A stretch of 64,000 nucleotides of DNA, taken from contig NZ_JAERPS020000004.1 of assembly GCF_016918075.2 (NCBI RefSeq), positions 372,001-436,000 of the forward strand, read 5' to 3'. A model generated the notes under the pieces. It was given only the letters and a program-made list of their open reading frames with translations, was not told the origin of the DNA and made no database searches. Position 1 is the stretch's first letter. Each line of letters begins with the position of its first letter. Origin of the DNA: Rheinheimera maricola (GTDB lineage Bacteria > Pseudomonadota > Gammaproteobacteria > Enterobacterales > Alteromonadaceae). Both the position numbers and the translations under genes were made by a program. This document shows positions 27,012-34,214 of this stretch, in pieces.

Positions 27012-29438
27012 TTAAGTTGCTTGCTTAGCAGGTTTAATGAAACGGCTAAGTAACGCCGGTAATAGGGTTAAATCGGCGGCCAGCGCCATTAGCATGGCTG
27101 CGGCAGTTAGTAAGCCAAAATACACGCTGGGTAAGAAACTGGAAAAACCAAATACGGCAAAGCCGGCAGCCACGAGCACAGAAGTAAACAGCATAGCCAG
27201 GCCGGTGTGCCCAAATGCTTGCTGCAACGCTTGCTGTGCCGGTGCCTGCAAATAGCTGTGTACAAAGTGAATGGTGTCATCGATGGCGATACCCATCGCA
27301 ATAGCAGCGATGGTAATGGTCATAATATCCAACGGAATAGCTAACCAACCGATAAGCCCCAATATGCCCAGCGTAGTGCACACATTTGGTACTAAGGCGA
27401 TAAGCGCAATTCTTATTGAGCGAAAGATCAGCAGCAAAATAACCGCCATCGCCAGGTAAACCAAACCTAAGGTCATAATTTGCGAGTCAAACAGCCGCGA
27501 TAAAATATCTTGATACAGCACAAACAGATTGGTCAGGCTGTAATCCTCAGCGGCTAGGCCAACAGCCTGTAAATCCTGCTGCAGCTGCTGCATTAATAAT
27601 TCGCGGTTAAGCCCTTCGGTGGTGTCCTGAATACGCGTGGCGATGCGAACCTGCAGCGGATCTGCGGCCAGGTAGGCGCCAACCAATTGGTTTACCACTT
27701 TTTCATCCAGCAGCTGGTAAATGGAATTTAATTCATACTCTGTCAGCGGCTTGCCATCGTTCAGCTGAGTGGCCAAAGTTGTAAAGTTAACCAATGATGT
27801 CACATTACCGGTGGCCGGAAAGGCGGCTACTGCGGCATGGGCGACATGCAGCTGATTAAACTGGGCGGCGCTAAGCAGTAAATCCGTTTTAGCTTGCGCC
27901 GGGTCAAGAGTAATAACAATGTCCAGGGGGGTAGAACCACCAAACTCTTGATCAATAAACTTCAGCTCGCGATACACCTGTGTATCTTTGGCAAAATAAT
28001 CAATAAAGCTGTTTTCAACATTAAGACGTGCCAGGCCGGGTAGCAGCAGCGCAAACAGCAGCAGGCAGGCAAACACCATGCGCAGTGGTGCACGTTGAGC
28101 CAGCCGCCGGACAGCCTGCAATGCACGGCTGAATATGGCGTAGTCGGCTGTTTCCGGCTTGTTACTAAGCAGGCTAAGCAACGCTGGAAATAGCAACAGG
28201 CTAACGCTGATGCTAATTAGCATGGCTATTAACATCATATAACCAAAGTCGACCACCGGCTGAATACCGCTAAAAATTAACGAGCCAAAGCCGATTGAGG
28301 TAGTGGCTGCAGCATAAAAGCACGGCGCCAATTTTTGCTGTAACGTCATAATAATGCGCTGCTGTTGGCTTGCAGCGCTATTGTTGCGGGCGACATCGCG
28401 ATAAGTGCCGATAAGATGGATCATCACCGCCAGGGTTAAAATAAGCTGTAAAGCAATAAAATTAGCGGAAATAACGGTAGCGCGAATATCCAGCAGCGCA
28501 AACAGGCCAAGGGTAAGCCACACGCTTACGGTGCAACTGAGCAAAGGAAACAGCACCCAGCGCAGGCTGCGGTAAAGCAACAGTAACAACAGGGCGATAA
28601 TAATGGCGATGGCGCTGCCAAACAGGGTTAAATCACTGCTGATAATATTCACCAAATGCTGTGCCACCACATAGCCACCGCCGCTAAATGTGTCGGCGCG
28701 TGGCTGTACTTGTTGGTTAATTTGCTCTATCTGGGCAATTTCCTGCTGGCGCTGCTTAACCAACGCCTGACGTAGCGGATCAGCTTGTTGCTGCAGTTGC
28801 GCCAGTGTTGCTTGTTCTTCGGCGCTCAGTTCACGTTGCAGGGTGTATTGCTCTATCGCCAGCATGTCGCGCTCCAGGGCAACAAGTTGTGCATCTGGCG
28901 TAAACACAATTTGAATGGCGGCAGCAGTTTGCTGCTGGTTTAGCAGCAAATCGGTAAATATAGGGTGGTCGTTAAGCAATTGCCGCATTTGAGCTGGTGA
29001 ATATTGCTGTTTCTGCCAGGTCAGAGCCGCTACATCAACGTCTGTTGTCAGCGCTGACGCATCGCTAATCAGCGGAACGTTTAGCATTGAGGTAACACTT
29101 TGCACCCGTTCCAGCTTGCTGTATTGCGTGCTAAGAGCGGTTAAATCGGCAAAGGTTGCGCTGCTGAACAGCTCGCCGTTATGTGGCTTATACGCCACTA
29201 AGATAAATTCGTCCGGCGAAAAACGCTGATTAGCCTGTTGGGTTTTAATATATAACGCGTTGTTCTTTACCAGCAGTGTGTCGGCTGAGGCATCAATTCG
29301 AAACTGCGGTGCATAAAAAGCGGCGGCTACGAGCAGCAAGCTAAATAGCAGTAATATCGCAAAGCGAGCATGAACAATGCGTTGTGCCAGCCACAGGCTA
29401 ATGCCGGTGTTATTTTGGCTGCTGGTTGAAAGCGTCAT
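27012..29438 (-). CDS. RND-superfamily (MMPL/HpnN-like) membrane protein
   Basis: Protein of 808 aa with two RND halves. N-terminal helix AILLLFSLLLVAAAFYA, a periplasmic loop of about 230 residues, a six-helix bundle, then a second loop and second bundle. The RND/SSD block LGLIGWLAIPLDIMTITIAAIAMGIAIDDTIHFVHSYL carries the charged DD pair typical of proton-coupled family members. ATG 29438 (or GTG 29441) overlaps the 3' end of mlaA by 29 bp, so the two are one operon. The partner MlaA suggests lipid trafficking between membranes; the substrate is unknown. Confidence 0.85.
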   Translation of the reverse strand: MTLSTSSQNNTGISLWLAQRIVHARFAILLLFSLLLVAAAFYAPQFRIDASADTLLVKNNALYIKTQQANQRFSPDEFILVAYKPHNGELFSSATFADLTALSTQYSKLERVQSVTSMLNVPLISDASALTTDVDVAALTWQKQQYSPAQMRQLLNDHPIFTDLLLNQQQTAAAIQIVFTPDAQLVALERDMLAIEQYTLQRELSAEEQATLAQLQQQADPLRQALVKQRQQEIAQIEQINQQVQPRADTFSGGGYVVAQHLVNIISSDLTLFGSAIAIIIALLLLLLYRSLRWVLFPLLSCTVSVWLTLGLFALLDIRATVISANFIALQLILTLAVMIHLIGTYRDVARNNSAASQQQRIIMTLQQKLAPCFYAAATTSIGFGSLIFSGIQPVVDFGYMMLIAMLISISVSLLLFPALLSLLSNKPETADYAIFSRALQAVRRLAQRAPLRMVFACLLLFALLLPGLARLNVENSFIDYFAKDTQVYRELKFIDQEFGGSTPLDIVITLDPAQAKTDLLLSAAQFNQLHVAHAAVAAFPATGNVTSLVNFTTLATQLNDGKPLTEYELNSIYQLLDEKVVNQLVGAYLAADPLQVRIATRIQDTTEGLNRELLMQQLQQDLQAVGLAAEDYSLTNLFVLYQDILSRLFDSQIMTLGLVYLAMAVILLLIFRSIRIALIALVPNVCTTLGILGLIGWLAIPLDIMTITIAAIAMGIAIDDTIHFVHSYLQAPAQQALQQAFGHTGLAMLFTSVLVAAGFAVFGFSSFLPSVYFGLLTAAAMLMALAADLTLLPALLSRFIKPAKQAT

Positions 29439-30303
29439 CACGCTTTACTCCCTGGATAAACTGATTACGAAAATATAAGTAGGGGTCTTCCGCCTGCTGA
29501 TACAGCGTTTCGTAAACCCTAACGCGGTCAGTAAAGCTGTCAATCGCATCGACACCCTGCAGATAGTAGGTATCCGGCGGCGAGCTAACGTGCCGCAGCG
29601 GATCTAGCAGTACTTCACTAACTACCGACGTTGAGCCGCGTACATTATTTTGCCCCAATATCGGCAGCACCAGATAAGGCCCTGGGCCAACGCTGTAGCT
29701 TGCCAGCGTGTCTGCCAGTGATTGTTTCGCTGCCGGTAGTTCAAACCAGGCGGTGGCGGGGTCAAATAGTCCCAGCAAGCCAACCGTGCTGTTAATTAAA
29801 AAGCGGCCCAGGTTGGTACCGGCATCTTTAACTTCGCCAGCCGCCAGGTTATTTAGCAGGCTAAGTGGTTCACGAATGTTATCAAAGGCATTACCAACCT
29901 TACTGCGTACCGCAGCAGGCAGAACATATTCATAGCCTTTAACCAGCGGGAATAAGGCATAGGTATAGGCCTGATGATTAAAACCGAACATGGCGCGGTT
30001 CCAGCCTTGCAACGGATCATGGTATTGCGCTGCGCTGTCTTCAGCGACAGCTTCGGCGTTATCACGCTCGGCCATATCCACTACCGTAGGCGTAATCTCA
30101 ATGCTGCCCTGGGAGGTTTCAATAGTAGTGCTTTGGCCACTACTAAGCTGCTCTGCCGCCGACAACTCTGCAGGCTTTGCTGTTGGTTGCAATGCCTCAA
30201 CCGGCGCAACGTCAACCGGCACAGCTTCAGGCTGCACCGGTTTGGTAGCGCAGCCGGCCAGCGCCAGTACACACAGCCCGGTTAATAAGATTACAGGTTT
30301 CAT
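29410..30303 (-). CDS. mlaA: MlaA (VacJ) outer-membrane lipoprotein
   Basis: Lipoprotein of 297 aa with lipobox LALAGCATK (Cys 18) and a Pro/Ala/Glu-rich linker of about 80 residues, longer than in E. coli. The MlaA domain follows: DPLQGWNRAMFGFNHQAYTY, FDNIREPLSLLNNLAAGE and SVGPGPYLVLPILGQNNVRGS. MlaA removes misplaced phospholipids from the outer leaflet of the outer membrane. ATG 30303 has GGAG 7 bp upstream, and the signal peptide begins there. Co-transcribed with the RND gene that follows. Confidence 0.93.
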   Translation of the reverse strand: MKPVILLTGLCVLALAGCATKPVQPEAVPVDVAPVEALQPTAKPAELSAAEQLSSGQSTTIETSQGSIEITPTVVDMAERDNAEAVAEDSAAQYHDPLQGWNRAMFGFNHQAYTYALFPLVKGYEYVLPAAVRSKVGNAFDNIREPLSLLNNLAAGEVKDAGTNLGRFLINSTVGLLGLFDPATAWFELPAAKQSLADTLASYSVGPGPYLVLPILGQNNVRGSTSVVSEVLLDPLRHVSSPPDTYYLQGVDAIDSFTDRVRVYETLYQQAEDPYLYFRNQFIQGVKRDDAFNQQPK

Positions 30304-30464
30304 TAAATACTCCGCTGCTATCCGGCGCACAAGTGCGTAAGTTAAAGTAAGGCTATAGCACACCATAACAGAACGTTAGGTTAACCGGCTGATAAAAAAT
30401 TAAGAATTTGTAACCACTAAGCCAGCGGTTTAAGTAAACGACAAAGTGGCAGCAGCAGAAAAAC

Positions 30465-30492
30465 AAAAGGCCAGCATTGCTGCTGGCCTTTT
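30465..30492 (-). terminator. probable original ssrA terminator, displaced by the element
   Basis: AAAAGGCCAGCA-TTGC-TGCTGGCCTTTT is a perfect 12-bp stem. Read on the minus strand it is followed by a T-rich run and directly follows the distal copy of the ssrA 3' end. This is where the ssrA terminator would sit before the element inserted. Confidence 0.65.
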
Positions 30493-30495
30493 GCT

Positions 30496-30520
30496 ATTTG
30501 GTGGGCTGGCGTCTATTGAA
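30496..30520 (-). other. distal attachment site of the element (att, degenerate)
   Basis: ATTTGGTGGGCTGGCG...TTGAAC matches the ssrA 3' end at 39834-39860 (ATTTGGTGGAGCTGGCG...TTGAAC) with one missing base and a few changes. It is in the same orientation, as expected for the two ends of an element integrated in the tmRNA gene. Confidence 0.65.
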
Positions 30521-30689
30521 CTAGCGCTATATGCTTATGATATATAGGGTTTTTGCTGTTTGGTTGTTTTTGATGAACCCCCAAAAGTACCCCATTTTTA
30601 CCTCTGTTACAGTGCAAAAATATTTTTATATTTTTTTTCTTGTTCTGCCTATTTCGGGCTTTAGGTGTGTATTTTGGTTGTGGGTGAGC

Positions 30690-31028
30690 TCAAAGTACTG
30701 CCATTATTTCAAGCTCGGCATGGTGAAGTGCTAGCTTCTCAGTCGTGTTCAATTTTCTGCGTTTTATATATTCTATGTTCAACGCCCTGCGCTGGGCCGG
30801 GGGTAACCGTTCAGCGGCTTTATCAATTTGAACTACCCATGCTGGGGGGCGAATATTGTCACTACTGGAGGTGCTACCTTTGCGTTCACCAGCGGCCCAT
30901 ATTCCAGTTTTTGCGGATTCGGTTAAAGATGCAGTAATTGATACCCGGCAAAAACCAATCGGGGTTTCCATTTTGGCCCAGTAGCTCCCCCAGTCTTGCA
31001 GTAACCGTCTAACATCTTTTATTTTCAT
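30690..31028 (-). CDS. phage antitermination protein Q-like
   Basis: Protein of 112 aa beginning MKIKDVRRLLQDWGSYWAK and containing PPAWVVQIDKAAERLPPAQRRALNIEYIKRR. This resembles the small phage Q/ArpU-type antiterminators (helix, then a DNA-binding-like Lys/Arg-rich C-terminus). In phages such proteins switch on late genes. It is the last gene of the element, and its start overlaps the stop of the broken XRE-type gene (ATGA). The family call is by eye and uncertain. Confidence 0.5.
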   Translation of the reverse strand: MKIKDVRRLLQDWGSYWAKMETPIGFCRVSITASLTESAKTGIWAAGERKGSTSSSDNIRPPAWVVQIDKAAERLPPAQRRALNIEYIKRRKLNTTEKLALHHAELEIMAVL

Positions 31029-31252
31029 AGGGCTTTATCTGCAATTTCCCAGGCATCAAAAAGCGACATATTGAAAGCGGTCTGGCAAATATAACAAACA
31101 GTGCTCAAGCCGGGCTCTGATAAACGTGATTCCCAGCGCTGATAAGTCCGCGGGCTAATCTCGGTTACTGTTCAGACTTCTTCCTGTGTTAACCCCAGAT
31201 GGCGCCTTACCGCTCTAACCAGCTGGCCGCCGTGGATCATAGTTCTAGCCAT
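31025..31252 (-). pseudogene. XRE-type helix-turn-helix regulator with an in-frame TGA
   Basis: Read through, the frame gives LVRAVRRHLGLTQEEV, a stop (TGA at 31174-31172), then TVTEISPRTYQRWESRLSEPG and a further 30 residues. Together this is a continuous helix-turn-helix domain. The frame ends in an ATGA overlap with the next gene, which supports that it was a real coding frame. A single nonsense mutation (for example from CGA or TGG) is the simplest reading. The start ATG 31252 has GGTGGAA upstream; ATG 31267 is an alternative. Confidence 0.65.
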
Positions 31253-31267
31253 TCGCAGTTCCACCAT

Positions 31268-31296
31268 AAAAAAAGGCCAGTTACAGAACCGGCCTT
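31268..31296 (-). terminator. terminator after the capsid gene
   Basis: AAGGCCGGTT-CTGT-AACTGGCCTT stem on the minus strand followed by a run of eight T, 15 bp after the capsid stop. It separates the capsid transcript from the XRE remnant and Q-like gene. Confidence 0.85.
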
Positions 31297-31311
31297 AATA
31301 AATCAAAAACA

Positions 31312-32484
31312 TTAAGCGGCTTTGATCTTTAACAGCTTAATGCACTCACTGTTAACTACGCCGCCGCCGATCCGCTGCGTTGTGTAAAAGTTAACGTATG
31401 GCTTGCTGGTATATGGATCCCGTAACATGCGGATATCAAACCGGCGCGGGATATGGTAACCCCGTTGCAGATTGCCGAACATAACCGGAACTGATCCAGC
31501 GGCAATGTCTGGCATGTTCTCGTCAATTTCCACCGGGTAACCGAAAAGCGTTGGTGGTTCGCCAGCTGATACTGCGTCTTGCCACATGTATCGCCCGTTA
31601 CCGTCTTTTAAAAGACTTAAAATTAACGCTGTGGTGTCATTCATCACGAATGCCGCACCGGTGCGATATTTTGCATTTAACGCAGAGCGCAACGCCTTAA
31701 CGTCATCAAAGTTAATTAGGCCGGCTGCTACTGTCTCAACGAATTGCAAAGTACCAAACGCGCGTACTTTGTCTTTCTCGTTGGTGTTTGGGTAGGTCAG
31801 AATACCTTTAGGCTTGTTGGTGCCATCGCCATTGATCAGCGCTTCGCCAAGTTGGTCAGAGAATTTTTCGCCAACTTCCTCAGTAATAAACTGATCAACA
31901 TTAAATGCCGCGTCATCGATCATCTGCTGGGTTGCTTGTGGGTTGGCGTACAGTTCACCCAGCTTGATGTCTACAGAAGCAAGTTGAGGTGTACCGGTGT
32001 TCGGGCGGTCATCAGTTTCACCAACCCAACCAGCGCCAGTGCCACGCAGGTTTACCAGCTTTTTGTAAGTGCCAGTTTCCGCTTCGACTACGGTAGCCAG
32101 TCGCATAACTGCAGATGCCTGGTATTCCAGTTTTTCCAATTCCTGAGCAATAACTTCTGGCACAGCATACCCGCCATCAGGTTCGGAATTGGTTGCCATA
32201 GCCTTTGTGTTTAACTCGTCTAGGCCGGTGAAGTCACCTTTGCGGATATACTTGCTTAACGCTTCGGTGGCCGCTGATTTACTGCCTTTGGTACCGGTTG
32301 CGCCTGGGCGTCCCGCTTTTTTTTCCATCTGATCAAGCCGTGTTTCAAGTTCTGACTGTTTCTCCTTTATGTCAGACACTTTGTCATGAATTTTTTGTGC
32401 AATTGATGACACATCATCGTTGCCAGCAGATTTGCTTAGTAGCTGTGCTGGCATAAAACCAGTAAATGAATTTGTTTGTTTCAT
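31312..32484 (-). CDS. HK97-fold phage major capsid protein
   Basis: Protein of 390 aa. A coiled-coil delta (scaffold) domain fills about residues 25-95 (KIHDKVSDIKEKQSELETRLDQMEKK), with a likely protease cleavage region near KAMATNS (95-100). The mature HK97 fold starts with DGGYAVPEVI. Conserved blocks are MRLATVVEAETGTYKK, LGELYANPQATQQMIDDA, EEVGEKFSDQLGEALINGDG and NDTTALILSLLKDGNGRYMW. No portal, terminase, prohead protease or tail gene is found in the element. The gene is intact and has its own ribosome site and terminator. Confidence 0.92.
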   Translation of the reverse strand: MKQTNSFTGFMPAQLLSKSAGNDDVSSIAQKIHDKVSDIKEKQSELETRLDQMEKKAGRPGATGTKGSKSAATEALSKYIRKGDFTGLDELNTKAMATNSEPDGGYAVPEVIAQELEKLEYQASAVMRLATVVEAETGTYKKLVNLRGTGAGWVGETDDRPNTGTPQLASVDIKLGELYANPQATQQMIDDAAFNVDQFITEEVGEKFSDQLGEALINGDGTNKPKGILTYPNTNEKDKVRAFGTLQFVETVAAGLINFDDVKALRSALNAKYRTGAAFVMNDTTALILSLLKDGNGRYMWQDAVSAGEPPTLFGYPVEIDENMPDIAAGSVPVMFGNLQRGYHIPRRFDIRMLRDPYTSKPYVNFYTTQRIGGGVVNSECIKLLKIKAA

Positions 32485-32521
32485 GTTAGTTTCCTAAAAA
32501 ATTGATGATTGGTTTGTTTGT

Positions 32522-32680
32522 TCAATCTTTCAGGCCTATTGCATCGCGCACATTCCTAAAAGCAAACGCTGCAGCATCACGCAGAGCGTTAATTGTGGAA
32601 CCGGCCCAGCTTCCCGCCGTTGGTTCCTGCCTTGCAACTTTGCTAAGCTTGCATTTGGAGCGCTGGCCGCTACTTAGCAA
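32522..32680 (-). CDS. possible small phage gene with a TTG start
   Basis: Open frame of 52 codons ending ALRDAAAFAFRNVRDAIGLKD, 37 bp before the capsid start. The C-terminal half looks protein-like (alanine-rich amphipathic helix). The only start is TTG, without a ribosome site. It may be the end of a truncated gene. Confidence 0.25.
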   Translation of the reverse strand: MLSSGQRSKCKLSKVARQEPTAGSWAGSTINALRDAAAFAFRNVRDAIGLKD

Positions 32681-32699
32681 TTAAGGTTTGTTGCGGTAC

Positions 32700-32843
32700 C
32701 TACGAAGCCCTGCGGCCAGCTTCATTTTTGTTTATTAACCTGTAGGCCGTTGCCAGCAAAATAGCCTCTTTTTTGCTGAACCCTCTCGACCTCAAAAAAT
32801 GCTCATAGTCTCTTACGCTTTTGATTGATGCTCTCGGTGTCAT
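32700..32843 (-). CDS. small phage protein
   Basis: 47 codons: MTPRASIKSVRDYEHFLRSRGFSKKEAILLATAYRLINK and a short basic tail. It overlaps the preceding small gene by 4 bp (ATGA), which supports translation. The SVRDYEHFLRSRGFSKKEA stretch resembles short helical segments found at the C-terminus of some prohead proteases/scaffolds, so it may be a remnant of the missing head module. Function unknown. Confidence 0.5.
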   Translation of the reverse strand: MTPRASIKSVRDYEHFLRSRGFSKKEAILLATAYRLINKNEAGRRAS

Positions 32844-33001
32844 GCTTGTTTTGCCTGCTTGTTATTCTGAGAAAGAAAAACAAGCCAACCCATAGCGTTA
32901 ATATCGCCGAGCTCCGCGGCTGCTCTCATTTTTGCAAGGTAGACCCGGCTATCAGCTTCACCAGGTAACTTATTTAATTGCTTTCTGCCTTTTTGCAGCA
33001 T
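32840..33001 (-). CDS. small hypothetical protein
   Basis: 53 codons: MLQKGRKQLNKLPGEADSRVYLAKMRAAAELGDINAMGWL and a polar tail. A strong GGAGG stands 7 bp before ATG 33001, and the stop overlaps the next small gene. Mostly helical and soluble; no family recognised. Confidence 0.5.
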   Translation of the reverse strand: MLQKGRKQLNKLPGEADSRVYLAKMRAAAELGDINAMGWLVFLSQNNKQAKQA

Positions 33002-33620
33002 AGTGCCTCCGCTCAAATTACCGGCAAGAATAGACGTAAATCAGTATGAAAAAAAGCACTTCTCCGGCCATTTTTCGCTTATTTTACAGTTAGTTGTCAG
33101 CATGGGAATATATGGGGTTTCTCTGGAATATTTAAATTTTTATCAGTTGTTTGAGTTTAAACTTTTAATTTCGCGGGTGTAAAAATTTGACTTAATGGGC
33201 GGTACATCTGGTTGAACCAGTAGAGATTTGATCCCCCCCTCCCGGTGCCTGTTTCCGCTGGTTTGCGGCTACATCAGCCTGAAATTAACCAGAATCGTTT
33301 TAAAACTTTAATGCTAAGGCATGTGGTGCCCTCTCAATTTAATTTGTTAGAGCCAGCGCTAGCCGCCTTAGATTGCTGCTGTGTTTTGGTCAGTTCAATC
33401 ACTAATTGATTAGCGTTAGTAGGGCATGATAAGCGCCCTTACAGCCTTACTGCTGGGCTTATGGTGGTGTGTGTGGCTGCTGGTAGGGTAGTGGGTGCTG
33501 CTACAGTAGCCTGGCCAGCATCGATAGCCCATCGATAAGACTGATAAAAGTTATCACTTAACTGATTTGGCGGTTTCCACCATGTAAAACGCCGAAATGC
33601 TCTGTATGCCTTATAATTTC

Positions 33621-33680
33621 TGGCCTGTGCCTTTTTGGTGTGTTATTCCGTGGCCTGTAAAATCAGGCTATATGGCCTGT
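33621..33680. repeat. three direct copies of TGGCCTGT
   Basis: Identical 8-bp words at 33621-33628, 33651-33658 and 33673-33680, spaced 30 and 22 bp. They may be regulator-binding sites or chance repeats in a gene-poor stretch. Confidence 0.35.
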
Positions 33681-33794
33681 GGTTGGAGCCGCTTTAAAAT
33701 GTTCAAGTATTACAATTCCAGATTAAACGCTACCTCTTTAATTATACTGGTTTAGTGTTTAATAAATATCGTCAATGCCTGCGGTATGCCTACT

Positions 33795-33821
33795 TGGCAC
33801 TTTCTTATGCTGAAAGTGCCA
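33795..33821. terminator. perfect hairpin in the gene-poor stretch
   Basis: TGGCACTTTC and GAAAGTGCCA form a 10-bp stem with a 7-nt loop. On the plus strand GATTTTA follows; on the minus strand there is no T run. It could be a weak plus-strand terminator or a structured RNA element. Confidence 0.35.
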
Positions 33822-33925
33822 GATTTTAAGAAGTCCTTAATTGGTGCGGCTTGTGGGGCATTAGTGCTTTTTCAATGCCTGCATAGTGATTGCACCATTC
33901 AGCTGTTAGCAGCTTTGTAGGGCCA

Positions 33926-34210
33926 TTAGTGCAGATTAACATTGCTGCTATATCGTGCTGGTTTGGCCCTTAGGTGCTGGCGTAACTTCACCCAGTAAGG
34001 TAGTTCTGCCGGTGATAGGTTCTGCAATAGTGTGGCCGGTGGTGTTTGATTATCGTCAACACGATAGCCGGCTATATTGCCTTTAATGTTGCTAATAAAG
34101 CGATACATAACGCGCAGTATTCCACCCTGAGCCATGGCCAGGTAAATGAACTGCTCCGGATTAAGCGCTGGTGGGTGTTCTCCTGGTTGCAGTAAAACCC
34201 ATTTATTCAT
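33926..34210 (-). CDS. hypothetical protein of the element
   Basis: Protein of 94 aa, MNKWVLLQPGEHPPALNPEQFIYLAMAQGGILRVMYRFI and a Pro/Leu-rich second half. It starts 4 bp after the dnaB-like stop, so it belongs to the replication transcript. No family recognised. Confidence 0.55.
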   Translation of the reverse strand: MNKWVLLQPGEHPPALNPEQFIYLAMAQGGILRVMYRFISNIKGNIAGYRVDDNQTPPATLLQNLSPAELPYWVKLRQHLRAKPARYSSNVNLH

Positions 34211-34214
34211 AGTA

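Larger units (their letters stand above)
30304..30689. other. intergenic junction between mlaA and the mobile element
   Basis: 386 bp without a credible gene. It holds the mlaA promoter side, a minus-strand terminator, the distal attachment-like sequence and, inside the element, an AGTACCCCA word (30587-30595) also found near the integrase. The few open frames here are low-complexity and overlap the antiterminator-like gene. Confidence 0.6.
33002..33925. other. long gene-poor stretch inside the element
   Basis: 924 bp with no gene I can support on either strand. It contains a 10-bp perfect hairpin (33795-33821) and three TGGCCTGT direct repeats (33621, 33651, 33673). A 67-codon minus-strand open frame without any start codon (33439-33642, containing RRFTWWKPPNQLSDNFYQSY) may be decayed. 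Base composition differs from the flanking genes, with several G-rich and T-rich runs. Confidence 0.6.

Noticed and set aside
30531-30734. Plus-strand open frame of 67 codons at the left end of the element
   Set aside because: Low-complexity, rich in Phe/Trp/Cys, no ribosome site, and partly opposite the antiterminator-like gene.
32502-32684. Plus-strand 60-codon frame before the capsid gene
   Set aside because: Against the direction of every gene in the element, without a ribosome site, and opposite a better minus-strand frame.
33439-33642. 67-codon minus-strand open frame with RRFTWWKPPNQL
   Set aside because: No ATG, GTG or TTG start in frame and no ribosome site; kept only as a note in the gene-poor stretch.
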